Counted from the first letter of the stretch, positions 47,351-58,120 are shown. The stretch: 64,000 nucleotides of DNA from Cryptomeria japonica (GCF_030272615.1 NC_081405.1:611999065-612063064), one strand, 5' to 3'. The notes: generated by a model from the letters alone, not told the origin. A program made the numbers and translations.

Positions 47351-49216
47351 AAACTGCCTTGATTACTATTTATGGTCAATTTATGATTTATGAGTTTGTA
47401 ACTTGTGCCAAAGGTTGGGTCTTGGATTCCTTATGTTTATTAGATTTGTATTTGTGATTAGATGTGGATTATTGGAATTTATTGATTGACCAAGATTGGT
47501 TTTAACTTGCTTTGATATGGTTATTCATGAGGCTCTTGGTTATCTTTTGTGATTCATGGATTATGGCATTATGGTCTTTTTGTTTCAGATTTGGTTAATG
47601 GATCTTGTATGGCTGTGTATGTTGGATGAGCCTCCTTGTATTGTAGTTGTTACCCTAAGGTCTTGGAATATGGTTAGGGGGAGTGGGCTTTCATGAGTTG
47701 ATCGAGGTCACATGAGAATAGGCCACTAAGAACTTCCTTGTAAGGATGCTTGTGGGTCTAGACTTCCAAGATCTCATTGAAATTTTTCTTATTTAATCAA
47801 GTGATAACCTTAATGATTAATTAGATGGATTGGGTGTTTAGGATTCATTTAATCAAGATAATAAATTGGTGTTGGGCCCCAACTCATTCCTAGAGTGCTA
47901 GTACAGGCTCAGGATGATTGGGAAGGCCTTTATGAAGGCAAACTGTACTCCCTTGATTCTCACATAGGTTGAGTTAGTTTTGCATGTCTATCAGGGGTGT
48001 GGATCTCCCTTCTTTATGAGGGTAGCATGTGATGACACTCTTCCCTACATGTGTCCTTGTTCCTTATGCCATGGTTGTTGATTTGTCTTTGGGAGTTTTA
48101 TGCTTTTGATTTAGACTTGTGATCTGAATTGGATTATTGTTCGTGTGGTTGTTTTTAGTTATGGTTATTGTTGTGTTTACGACCCTTGGTTGTTAGGTGT
48201 CAACCTAGGTGTAGAGTGTGTTTGGGACCTTGTGTCATTATTTTTAGCACGAGGGGTGGTTCTTTGTTGGTTCCACATGGTCGAACGGTTTGATGCCTTC
48301 TTCCATTGGGACACTCGTCGTTGGATGCTTGCGTGTGTGGATGTGGAATTATTTATGTCTTAAACTTATGGATGGATTATTGGATCAAATGGTTGCATAC
48401 ATTGTTAGAATGTAAGCCAATGTTGTAATATGATTCATGTGGCATTTATATTAGTAGGATTCATGAGATAGTAGTATTTGTAGATTGAACACTATGTATC
48501 TTGATGTAAATAATATTGTAATCTTGTTAGAGGATGATGAATACTCTTGTAGGATATTTTATGTAAGGAGATGGTTACCCTTCAATAATAGTGATTTAGG
48601 TATTTGTTCCATATGGAAGACTTTCTCCTAACATGTTTTTATCTTTTGGGTTATGGTTTATACATTTGGTGTAATGTTTTTTGTTTGGTTAATCTTATTG
48701 ATGGAAATGAACTAGTAACATGTTGTAGGTGATGTTAGTAATGAAATAATGATGGTTTCTTGAATGGATAAGAGAAAAGTATTAGGAACATTTGGAATTA
48801 GTGTTTTAAATGAATCCAAGGGTAATATATGGTGATTGAAATAGGATGGAATGTGTTCATGATAGCTTAATTAAATGGATATTACCTTATGTCATAGGAA
48901 GGAATAAATGTTAAGAATGAATGTTAGAGTTAATGAATATGTGATGGTATTTTATGATGTTGTATTCATGTTAAGTAATGACATTGAGATACCTTAGGGA
49001 ATGTAGATGATGAAAATGTATTTATTTCTACTTGCGTACTATATTCTTAAGATCATGCTTGAGTAGATTATGTGTATAGTTAGTGGATGTTTAAATAGAT
49101 GGAAACGATCATTGAGTTATTTGTATTGCATATTGGTTTAATGATTTTTTTAAAAAAATTCCTCTATTTGTTAGTTAGTTGGTTATTTTCTCTAGGGTAT
49201 TTTGGCGGGCATTATA
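47351..49216. other. Intergenic DNA, no gene recognised
   Basis: T/G-rich, no coding frame or element ends identified. Confidence 0.4.
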
Positions 49217-49302
49217 GTTAGAGCAAAGAATTTTGAAGACATGTACAACAGTAACAAAAAAATGTTTTGAATGAAAACCATCACTACTAAGCAATAGAAC
49301 AT
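49217..49302. repeat. Dispersed repeat copy B (about 85 bp)
   Basis: Direct repeat of 43358-43441, 5.86 kb away. Confidence 0.8.
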
Positions 49303-50374
49303 TATATTTTAAAATTTCTTCAATTTGTCTCCACCATAAAGATATAGATAAAACCACAACGATATACAAAAATAGTCATAGATAAAACCATAGAACCAAT
49401 ACCTTAATTAGAAGATATCAAAGAAATATTTTAAAAAGAAATAGAGCACAACAAAAAAAAATATGCCTAAAAGCGTGATGACCAATTTATCTCAAGTTCA
49501 TGTACAATTGTGTCAGTTTGTCAACAATGTCAATGGGAAATTAAAATTAAGGGCAAAGTTTGCAGTAAAAATATTACATAACCTTGTCAAAGAGGAATTC
49601 TTTTTAATATGAGATCAACCAAAACCAATCTTTCTTCTTCTACTTCAATCTATTCACAATATAATAAAACATATAATACATTTAAAAAATGTTGGCTTAC
49701 AGAGTTACTGGATTTTAGAGCTCTAGACCCCATTTTTTTTGTAGCCTCCTTCATTAAAAAATATTGAATGCCAGTTAAGATTTTCTTTTAAATTTTGTCT
49801 CCTTGTTTCGCATGTATGCAAAATGTCTCAGCTTAGACTAGTCACGTAGACTGTTTGGTAGAACATGGAAGCATAATCAAGATAGCTAAATTATTTTTTG
49901 TGGAAATGTGGAATCATAAACTAGGCATGTAGACTATTTGGTAAAATTTGGATGCATAATTAGGACAACTAGATTTTCTGCAAGCTAAAAAATTGTCCAT
50001 ATAGTTTGGACAATTAATATGTAATTTAGTGAGGCAAAAAATTTAGGATAGCACAATGATATAATTTTCTTTTAGCCAACACTTTGGGATAGGAAGTGAC
50101 ATACTTTATTCGAAGCAACATGATGCCTTGTTATTCAAAACTTAAAACATAATTCCAACAAACAAAATAACAATAACCAATGACAAGTGAAATAATTGTG
50201 CAATTTTAAACTATAATTTTTTTTTTGAAAACAAACTTTAGCATAAGCTTATATTTTTCTCTCCTACACCATTATAAAAGCATCATTAATAGTTTTTATT
50301 GAGGGAAAAACATTAGTCTTCGCCTATATAAGCAGGGATTAACAATATTACATAATATATTATTTAGTTATTAT
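49303..50374. other. AT-rich intergenic DNA
   Basis: No gene recognised. Two related words, CTAG(T/G)CA(C/T)GTAGACT, occur at 49837 and 49921. Confidence 0.4.
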
Positions 50375-50394
50375 ATAATATACATATAAAAAAT
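50375..50394. repeat. Left target duplication of LINE 2
   Basis: Twenty bases, ATAATATACATATAAAAAAT, identical to 56745-56764. Confidence 0.92.
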
Positions 50395-50402
50395 TCGTTA
50401 TT

Positions 50403-50812
50403 GGTCGAGCAAAGTCCAAGTATGAAGACAAAAGTGTTTAGAACTCCTAAGAAGAGGTAGAAAACCGAACTCTATCAAGATTCAAGAGGAAATAGAGGCA
50501 GGTGTTCAGAGTACATTAGACGAAAAATTTAAGGTATCAAAAAGAGTTACAAGGAGTGCGAAAGGCACTCCTTGTTCACAATGAAAGTGATTTTATGGAA
50601 TGTCATCGGTCGAGCAAAGTCCCAGTATGAAGACAAAAGTGTTTAGAACTCCTAAGAAGAGAGGTAGAAAACTGAACTCTGTCAAGATTCAAGAGGAAAT
50701 AGAGGCAGGTGTTCAGAGTACATTAGACGAAAAATTTAAGGTGTCAAAAAGAGTTACAAGGAGTGCGAAAGGCACTCCTTGTTCGCAATGAAAGTGATTT
50801 TATGGAATGTCA
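50403..50812 (+). repeat. 205-bp tandem duplication at the LINE 2 5' end
   Basis: Copy 1 (50403-50607) and copy 2 (50608-50812) both begin GGTCGAGCAAAGTCC and end at AATGTCAT, with a handful of substitutions and one 2-base indel (GAAGAGG against GAAGAGAGG). Each copy contains the ORF1 end and the ORF2 start. Confidence 0.93.
50600..50791 (+). pseudogene. LINE 2 ORF1 C-terminus
   Basis: The frame is basic and charged (FRTPKKRGRKLNSVKIQEE, KVSKRVTRSAKGTPCSQ) and ends in a TGA at 50789-50791 that overlaps the ORF2 ATG. Only the C-terminal tail of ORF1 remains because the insertion was 5'-truncated. The basic KKRGRK run may be nuclear-localising or RNA-binding; this is inference. Confidence 0.7.
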
Positions 50813-51408
50813 TGGGCATTAATGCTCCTGACAAAATAGGTAGAATTAATCTTCATCTTGATTCTACAAAGGCTGACATCTACATATTTCAAGAAACGAA
50901 GTTATCAGAGGAAATGTATCACAAAACAATGGCTAAATGGACACAATTTGGATCTGCCCGTCTGCAAGGTGTTGGGGCCTCGGGAGGATTGCTTACATTA
51001 TGGAACCCTAAAAGAGTTCAAGTTCACCTATTAGATCAAGATCATAATTGGCAAATGCTGAAAGCAGTATGTTATGATATGACCTTTATGTTATTCAATG
51101 TGTATGGTCCTACCCCCTCTCAGGAAAAGAAAGATCAATGGGATAAACTAACTCAATTGCTCCAACAAGAAGAAGAACATAATTTTATCATAGGGGGAAA
51201 CTTTAATGCAATTTTGTCTCATAAGGAGAAGCAAGGAGGAATCTGTCTACCTCCACGAACTATGCAGGATTTTCTAAACTTCACCACAGAAAACAACTTA
51301 TTAGATGTGATTCCCAATAATGAACTCTTCACTTGGACTAATAGGAGATTGGGTTTTCTTCAGATTGCAAAGAGACTTGATAGGTTTTTTATACCTTTGG
51401 AATGGTGA
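50788..51408 (+). pseudogene. LINE 2 ORF2 endonuclease domain
   Basis: Starts at ATG 50788-50790 (MKVILWNVMGINAPDKIG), overlapping the ORF1 stop. Motifs of the APE-type nuclease follow: YIFQETKLSEE (catalytic Glu), FNVYGPTPS, FIIGGNFNAILSHKEKQGG where the catalytic Asp of GDFN is Asn, FTWTNRR, and in decayed sequence after the TGA, SDHFP (51458). The open frame is 207 codons. The ATG at 50779 is also in frame, but the 50788 ATG matches the ORF2 start of LINE 1 (MKIIYWNV). Confidence 0.9.
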
Positions 51409-52243
51409 CTCAAACAGTTCAGTTATTGCTCAAAAATTCTTCCTATTTCAGAATCAGACCATTTTCCACTTCAAATTGCACTTGAATGGCAAAATCAGAA
51501 TCTGATGCCTTGTTTTGGTTCTTCTTCTAAATTCGAACGTATGTGGTTTAGACATCCACACTTTCAGGCATTATTAAGGCAGTGGTGGGTATCTACCCCT
51601 ACATGCAGATGAACAAAGATGCACCAATTCTTTAAGAAAATTCATTTTATTAAGGTTAAAGCAAAAGAGTGGAATGGAAAGGTCTTCAAGAATGTATTTG
51701 AACAAAAAAAATCATTGCACAACAGTTGGAAGAAGTTAACCAAAATATAATTTCCAAGGGATTGGATCAGCTTTTGCATTCTACACAGAAGGGTCTTCAA
51801 AGTGAGTGGGAAGAGGTTTGTAAGAGAGAAGAATAATATTGGAGACAAAAGTCTAGAGAGCTTTGGCTGAAGCAGGGAGACAAGAACACAAAAAAATTTC
51901 ATGCGTCCACAAAACAAAGAAAAGCATCAAATGTTATATTCTTAGTCAAGCATGCAGACACAGGGGTATTGATTGAAAATTTGGCAGATATTCAAGATGA
52001 AGGAGTTAGGTTTTTTAAGAATCTTTTAGCCCATGTACCTTCTATTTTAGATTCTTCTTGGAATGATAAAGTTGAGCAGTTACTGCAGTCTATCCCTCCT
52101 CTAATCATTGACCTAGATAATAGAGTCTTGTTGGCCCCTTTCACTTTAGGGGAAGTCCACAAAGTGGTATTCTCTCTTTCCCTGGGGATAAAGCTCCAGG
52201 TCCGGATGGGTTCACTGCTCTCTTCTTCCAAAAGTGTTGGGAT
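51409..52243 (+). pseudogene. LINE 2 ORF2 linker and RT N-terminal part, frameshifted
   Basis: Decayed coding sequence. Landmarks are KFERMWFRHPHF (51530), RELWLKQGDKNTKKFHAST (51860), and the frame 51969-52247 with NRVLLAPFTLGEVHKVVFSL. The following GPDGFTALFFQKCWD motif (52200-52240) is in another frame. Confidence 0.8.
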
Positions 52244-52960
52244 GTGATAGGGATAGACCTTTTGGTGGTAATGGAAGAATCCAAGAAAAGGGGTGCAATG
52301 TTAAAAAGTTTCAATGCAACAAATATTGCTCTTATTCCAAAAACAACCTCTCCATCAACATTTGCAGAGTTCAGACCTATTTCACTCTGTAACATGATCT
52401 ATAAGATAGTAACTAAGGCAATTTACCTCAGACTGCATTATCTCATACCTAAGATCATCTCGCAAGAACAAGGGGGCTTTGTTCTAGGAAGGGAGACTAT
52501 GGAAGGGGCTTTAGTAGCAGATGAGTTTTTACATTCTATCCATGGAAATCAGCAAGCAAATTTTGTTGTCAAACTTGATATGATGAAAGCTTATGACAGG
52601 GTTAAGTGGGAGTTTCTCTTTAAGGTATTATCTAAATTTGGTTTCTCAGACAAATGGTGCAAATGGATCAAAATTTGTGTCTCAGGTGCTCACTTTTCGA
52701 TTCTAATAAATGGACATCCCTCAAGGCTTTTTCAGGGTACACAGGGAGTAAGAGAAAGTGACCCTTTATCACCTTTTCTTTTCATTCTTATGGCAGATGC
52801 CTTTAGCAGAAGCATTAATCTTTAGTCATCAAAAGGGCTTTGGCATGGAGCTAGTCTCCCAGGTACTTTAATAGCAGTTACTCACTCTCTTTTTGCTAAT
52901 GACACATTGTTATTTGGTAAGTCTTCTCTAAAAGAAGCTAGGCATATTAAGCAAACTTTG
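52244..52960 (+). pseudogene. LINE 2 reverse transcriptase core
   Basis: The frame 52244-52825 has NIALIPKTTSPSTFAEFRPI then SLCNMIYKIVTKAIYLRL (FRPIS), QEQGGFVLGRETMEGALVA, VKLDMMKAYDRVKWEFLFKV, and QGVRESDPLSPFLFILMADA. A TAG follows at 52823-52825. The catalytic box, in the next frame, reads SLFANDTLLFGKSS, so both aspartates of FVDD are not preserved. The RT would copy LINE RNA at the nick. Confidence 0.92.
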
Positions 52961-53791
52961 GAAGTCTATTCATTAGCTTCGGGTCAGAAAATTAATGCTG
53001 CTAAGTCTAAGATTTTCATTTTCAATACAAATCCAATTTTGTCACTAAAAATATCCAAGATTTTGGACTTCCCAATGGATCAATTGCCATCTTCTTACCT
53101 TGGTATTCCTTTCTTTATGAGGACAAACACATCTTCTTATTGGTCTGTTGTTATTCGAAGAATCAAGGCACAAATCTCAGCATGCAAAGTAAGGTGGCTA
53201 TCATTATCTGGTAGAATTATTTTTATAAAGACAATGTTAACAACAATACTGAACTACTACATATCTATTCTCAAAGCACCTTCATCTGTCATTCAACAGT
53301 TAGAGAAACTTGTAAGAGATTTTCTATGGAATAGTAATATGACAAATGAAAGGAAAATCCCCTTAGTCTCTCTAGAAAATATGTCATTTCAAAAGTCCCA
53401 AGGAGGAGTAGGTCTTCATAATCTAAAACATCGCAACAAGGCTTTTGGAGGAAAATTGATTTGGAAATTGTATACTAATCCCGCTTCCAAATGGTGTCAG
53501 ATCATGCAAGCTAAATATTTGGACAACAATCAACCATCTAGAGTTTTGACAATTTTAGATCCTCCAAAAGGGTCAGCTATTTGGAATTTTATGATGGATT
53601 CAAGAAATCTAGTAACTAAGTATATTACATGGGAAGTCAATAATGGTTTCAGTGTTAACTTTTGGACAGACTCATGGTGTGGGCATCCTCCAATTGCTCA
53701 AATAGATAATATGGAAGATATTATGAATATAGCTATAGCTCACTGGGGTATAAAATTGAGTGACTATGTGTTTGTTGTAGAAATGTTTTAA
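52907..53791 (+). pseudogene. LINE 2 RT thumb and connection region
   Basis: A 294-codon frame that begins in the FGKSSLKEARHIKQTLEVYS segment and proceeds through ASGQKINAAKSKIFIF, LPSSYLGIPFFM, WLSLSGRIIFIKTMLTTI, FLWNSNMTNERKIPLVSLEN and QGGVGLHNLKHRNKAFGGKL to WTDSWCGHPPIAQ. These are the standard post-RT blocks of plant LINE ORF2. It is the best preserved long frame of the element. The end is at a TAA (53789-53791). Confidence 0.88.
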
Positions 53792-54377
53792 GGTAAAACA
53801 ATATGGAAAGACCTAGCTCTTCTTCCAATATCCAATCAACAATCTTCTTCCTTGGCAGATATCTTCTTGAATAGGACATTTCTCATGTCTAATAGGGAAG
53901 ATGTGATAATTTGGGCAGCTTAAAGAAGGCTACAAAGCCACAAAACAAGGTTGTCGCAGTAAGGTGAGTAGTCAAGCATACTCATTCTGTTGGAATGATA
54001 TTGTTCTGCCAGAAGCAGGTTGTTTTGCATGGTTAACATTGAACAAAAGAATCCTAACAACATATAGACTAGTAAAATTGGGCATTTCACAAGTTTTTAA
54101 TTGTGTGTTTTGTGGCTTAGAAGAAGAATCAGTTGATCAATTATTTTTACACTGCACTTTTGCCTCTCAATGTTGGTTCTTCATCATGAATAAACTCCAA
54201 GTTCTTATGCCCTTCCCGAAATCACTTTGGGATATGTTTAACTCTTGACATCTTCTATTTTTATCTTCAACTTTCTCAGGCATTTGGAAATGTGCTCCTG
54301 CTCTCATCATTTAGGCCATCTGGTGGGAGAGAAATAAAAGAATTTTCAGAAAAGAATCCTCTTCCCTGGATCGAGTT
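53792..54377 (+). pseudogene. LINE 2 zinc-binding region (zf-RVT)
   Basis: Segment 53964-54248 has FCWNDIVLPEAGCFAWLTLN, RILTTYRLVKLGI and the cysteine cluster NCVFCGLEEESVDQLFLHC followed by FASQCWF, the zinc-binding pattern before RNase H in plant LINEs. Stops flank the segment. Confidence 0.85.
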
Positions 54378-55056
54378 TTGGCCAAGTTGGAAAATTCAAT
54401 TGCAGAAATCATAAATTATTCTCTCTCTAATTCCAAGGACATTCAGTCATTTACCAAGTGGGATAAGGTAATTGCAAAACTATGGAATGGTATTATTATA
54501 CCAATTGGGATTCCTCTGAATTGGTCTTCAACTCATGTTAAAGATCGGTCTTCCATAAAATGGTTACCCCCTGCACCTAATTTATTTAAGATCAACTTCG
54601 ATGGCTCTTCCCGTGGAAATCCAGGGAAGTCGAGAATTGGAGTTTGCATTCGAGATCATTACGGCAAAATGCATGCTTTCCAAGCATCTCCCATCCCCTC
54701 GGGTACCAACAATTTGGCAGAGGCAAATGCCTTACTAGCCGGCCTAGTGTTAGCAAGGAAATGTGGTCTCCAACATACATTGAGAAGGGGATTCATTAGT
54801 TCTCATCAATGCAATTACATCGAAAACGTCTAAGACATGGCACTTATTGTATGTTTTAAAGCGTATTTGGGATTTACTTGAGACATTTACAGATTACATT
54901 GTTAGCCACACATTAAGGGAAGGCAATTTCGTAGTTGATAAATTAGCAAATATGGGTTGTGATGGCATTTTAGTTGAGTCTATTACATCTCCCATCAAAT
55001 TGTCTTCATACCGCGAATTGCTTGAATTGGTACAAAAGGAAATTATAGCACTTTAA
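54378..55056 (+). pseudogene. LINE 2 RNase H
   Basis: Segment 54378-54833 contains LFKINFDGSSRGNPGKSRIG (first Asp) and GTNNLAEANALLAGLVLAR (Glu). After a frame change near 54780, LINAITSKTSKTWHLL-type sequence (the Asp region is degraded) leads to the piece 54847-55056 with SHTLREGNFVVDKLANMGCD (last Asp) and ends at a TAA (55054-55056). A one- or two-base shift breaks an otherwise complete domain. Confidence 0.85.
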
Positions 55057-55079
55057 TTCCAAATTATAGCTCAATGAGT

Positions 55080-55183
55080 ACTCGCATGTATGCACTTAAA
55101 TTGAAGCCTGCGGATTGTATGACTGATAGGACACTCGCATGTATGCATTTAAATGTAGCCTGTAGATGGTATGAATGAAAGGT
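55080..55183 (+). repeat. Two-copy 53-bp tandem repeat after RNase H
   Basis: Copies start at 55080 and 55133 with ACTCGCATGTATGCA and share AAGCCTG/TAGCCTG and ATTGTATGA/ATGGTATGA landmarks. It lies just downstream of the RNase H stop and upstream of the next open frames. Confidence 0.8.
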
Positions 55184-55239
55184 CAGTGCGAGTACTCTGA
55201 GATTTTGATGATGTCATTTCAAATGGGGGAAGGAGATTT

Positions 55240-55458
55240 TTGGCTTCTCACACATTCCCTCGGTTGCGCTACTGTCACATGTTAATGCAAGAAATCTCGA
55301 GTGTGATTTTTTATAGACCGACTAATTATTCCAATACAAAGATTGCATTAATGCAATCCTTCCGAAAACTATTTTTGCATGGCAAGCTAGTTTTTGTTTA
55401 TAAAAGGAAACTTGCCTACTTTAATTCACAATTATCAGCCAAAGTGTTTGAAGTTTGA
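55240..55458 (+). CDS. Small open frame downstream of LINE 2 RNase H, unknown
   Basis: 72 codons (MASHTFPRLRYCHMLMQEIS at the start), ending 20 bases before the next ORF. No family recognised. It may be real or part of the untranslated spacer. It lies inside the unit bounded by the 20-bp duplication, so it moved with the LINE. Composition is not strongly protein-like. Confidence 0.25.
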   Translation: MASHTFPRLRYCHMLMQEISSVIFYRPTNYSNTKIALMQSFRKLFLHGKLVFVYKRKLAYFNSQLSAKVFEV

Positions 55459-55479
55459 AGCAATTCAGTGAGTGGCAAA

Positions 55480-55860
55480 ATGGAGATTTTTTCTTGCGAA
55501 GGTTGCAGGCAATTGCACTGGGAGTACATGCCATGGAATGACCGAGTTCCAGTGCGTATTAAAGAGCCCTCTACAGCATTCCATGGCCACATTGATGATG
55601 CAGACTTTGACCAACTGTTCCATCTGCAAAACCGGCAACTAAGGAGAGCAGTTAAAGATTTCATTGGTGAGGAGATATTGTCGCCTCAAGCCAAAATAAT
55701 TTTATTTCCCTATCAAATTCTCAGTTCTTTTCTGTCCAATGCTTTTGATCTTTTGCAATCAATTCCTCTATTCGAAATAGTGTTTTTTAAGTTGGTAAGG
55801 CAGGATGTGCTTGAACCTAACAAGTTCTATGAAGCTTTGGCTAGTTATAATCTGTGGTAG
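55480..55860 (+). CDS. Third ORF of LINE 2 (downstream of ORF2), unknown function
   Basis: From ATG 55480 a 126-codon frame (MEIFSCEGCRQLHWEYMPWN at the start) runs to a TAG at 55858-55860. An in-frame ATG at 55468 is 4 codons upstream. Its composition is protein-like, with CEGC, charged segments (LQNRQLRRAVKDFIGEEI) and aromatic residues. The same frame quality resumes after the stop in 55930-56380, with HALERQNFRHVNLQQFGRQL, KVRIKVGDLMVILERENVDP and QLEERGWTPEKVPDLNAPL. The ORF could therefore once have been about 290 residues. I do not recognise the family. It lies after the RNase H and before the poly(A) end, inside the target duplication. Options are a resident third LINE ORF or a transduced host exon. 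Confidence 0.5.
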   Translation: MEIFSCEGCRQLHWEYMPWNDRVPVRIKEPSTAFHGHIDDADFDQLFHLQNRQLRRAVKDFIGEEILSPQAKIILFPYQILSSFLSNAFDLLQSIPLFEIVFFKLVRQDVLEPNKFYEALASYNLW

Positions 55861-56400
55861 GGGTCGACTCTCTTAGGGGGTTTGTTTCCACGATATTTCA
55901 TCCAAACTAGTCATGCATACATGGTGCTTTATGACTGAATCAAGCATGCCCTTGAAAGGCAAAACTTCCGCCATGTGAACCTGCAACAATTTGGTAGACA
56001 ATTGGATGAGCACATTGTGCACAAAGTCAGGATTAAAGTCGGGGATCTTATGGTGATTTTGGAGCGAGAAAATGTTGATCCCAGACCGGCAATTTCACAA
56101 CTAGAGGAAAGGGGATGGACTCCAGAAAAGGTGCCAGACCTTAATGCACCTTTGCATGATGTGGCCTCGGGATAGACAAATAGTTTCTCACAGCCTGAAG
56201 TGGCAGATGAGTGGGAGAATATTGCATCGACTTCAACGAGGGAAGTAAGGTCTCGACAACCCACATAGGTAAATATCTGGGAGGTCATTCATCGCCCTCA
56301 AGAAGAAGGAGGGCCGGTGCGATGGGAGGATGATACTTCAGCCTTCAATGCCCTCAAAATTCAAATCCTGGGTGATTCAGCTATATAAGAGTAAAAAGAT
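55861..56400 (+). pseudogene. Continuation of the LINE 2 third ORF
   Basis: After the stop at 55860, protein-like sequence continues with further stops (55936, 56173, 56266 and others). The open segment 55975-56175 encodes 66 residues rich in charged residues, and the following part reads RPQEEGGPVRWEDDTSAFNA. No known domain. It is best read as the decayed second half of the same ORF. Confidence 0.4.
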
Positions 56401-56744
56401 AGCTCTGGCTCTTTATTTTTTGTTGCCAAGAATATGTCTTAGATTTGATGTAAAAGGAAATTCGTTGGCAGCTGATATGGCTTGCTAATTTTGACTATTT
56501 TTTGATAATTTTGTTATTTTGATATATTATATCAAATTATATATATCAGAAACATGTATATTTTGATGAAACTTTTTTTGTAAAATTGGGTGAATAAACC
56601 CTATATATAGTGTAGGTTTGGTTTTTTGCATTTGTACTCGAGCCAGGATTCAGAGTTTTCTTCCTAGTTCTTTCTCCAATGAGCTCTCGAACTAGGTTTT
56701 ATAAATATTAATATATCAAGTGCTCGCCACTTTTTGCTTAAAAA
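56401..56744 (+). other. LINE 2 3' untranslated region and short A tail
   Basis: Non-coding, T-rich, ending CTTTTTGCTTAAAAAA before the target duplication. A GTGAATAAACC at 56590 may act in 3' end formation. Confidence 0.6.
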
Positions 56745-56764
56745 ATAATATACATATAAAAAAT
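56745..56764. repeat. Right target duplication of LINE 2
   Basis: Exact copy of 50375-50394. Confidence 0.92.
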
Positions 56765-56882
56765 GGTATAATGTCTAATATAATATTATGTTGTTGTAAA
56801 TAATATCTAATATAAATAATTTATGTATATATACAAACTATATTACCGCATTAATTATATGTTATATAATTTTAATATAAAT

Positions 56883-56940
<58 letters not shown>

Positions 56941-58120
56941 CTTTGATTACATTGTGTCAATGGAATGCATTGCATTTATCGTCTCTTGTAGGTGTATTAC
57001 ATCTCATCTTGATATGATTCATGTTTACTGTATTTTCATATGTTATTGTCTTTGGCTTTCAATTACCCACTCTGTATTCCCACCTAGTGAGAAAATTAGA
57101 AAAAGTTAACCAACAACCCCTCGCCCTTTTATTAATCTCACACATAAAAATATTTTACAATAGTTGATGTTTTCTTATATTAGATAATATGATATTTTGT
57201 TAAAGATTAAATTGTGTAAATATTGCTTTAAATTTTATACTATGAAAGCTCCCATTTAGACACTTACACTACATAAATATCTTATTCTTTTCCAAATGGA
57301 TAAGGACTTTGTATCAATCATACTTATAAACATTGATTGAGTTATTAATGTATATTATTTAAATAATTTTAATAAAAAATATTTTTTTTTAAATGTAAAA
57401 AAATTAATAATTATAGATTTAAAAAAAAAAAAAATAGATTATAATATAATAAGTAAGCATACATTTTAAAACTTAAAAGTTGTCTTTCAATTAAGTAGTC
57501 ATGAGCAAGAGATTGTGTCCATTAAAGTCACTTAAGGGTCTAGCTTGACCCAATTGCATATGTGTTGGTTTAAATATTAGTGGATCACATAATCAAAGAA
57601 CATACCATCATGTTTATCAATTATTCTCAAATCATTGAGCTACTACCCTTTGAAATTAAATATTTTTTAATTATGATATATATATATTTTCCATTGCATT
57701 ATAATAAGATGCAAATGATTTAGTGAAATAATTAATAGGTTAAATTAAACTATTAAATTACTTTTATGTTAAAGACACAATTCAATTTTCAAAAGAATAT
57801 TTATGTTACTTTTGTTGAGTTTGTTAACTCTAGGTGGTTACTATTATGAAATTTGGTTAATTATTACAACTGTTACCAGGTGTGGTATTGACTCTTGATT
57901 TCTTTTATCTAATAAAAATATATAAATATTAAATATACACCATATTCAATATAGATATATAGTTTTGTGATATGAAATTCTATTAAAAATATACTTATAA
58001 TTTATATTAAATATATAAAAAAATATAACAATAACTAGCATAGATAGCTTAAATACATATATCTAAAAAGGTCTAAAAAGGTCCAAATATATTAGTTCAA
58101 AGCTATTTTATTTCATTTTA
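56765..58120. other. AT-rich intergenic DNA
   Basis: Very AT-rich, including a (TA)n run at 56886-56938 and A-runs at 57420-57435. No gene recognised. Confidence 0.5.
56886..56938. repeat. (TA)n microsatellite, about 26 units
   Basis: Uninterrupted alternation of T and A. Confidence 0.95.

Larger units (their letters stand above)
50395..56744 (+). mobile_element. LINE 2: plus-strand non-LTR retrotransposon with post-RNase H ORFs
   Basis: A 6.35-kb unit bounded by an exact 20-bp target duplication and ending in TTGCTTAAAAAA. It starts inside ORF1 (5'-truncated), with that start tandemly duplicated. Then come endonuclease, RT, connection region, zinc-binding region, RNase H and at least one further open frame. 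Domain order matches plant L1-like elements. The catalytic FVDD box of RT is FAND and the endonuclease GDFN is GNFN, and several stops are present, so it is inactive. Confidence 0.95.

Noticed and set aside
47036-47379. 115-codon minus-strand frame rich in His and Thr
   Set aside because: It is produced by the repeated ATGTGCTA-type words; periodic composition, not a protein family.
48145-48363. 72-codon frame with Trp/Cys/Val-rich translation
   Set aside because: Isolated, T/G-rich composition effect, no supporting context.
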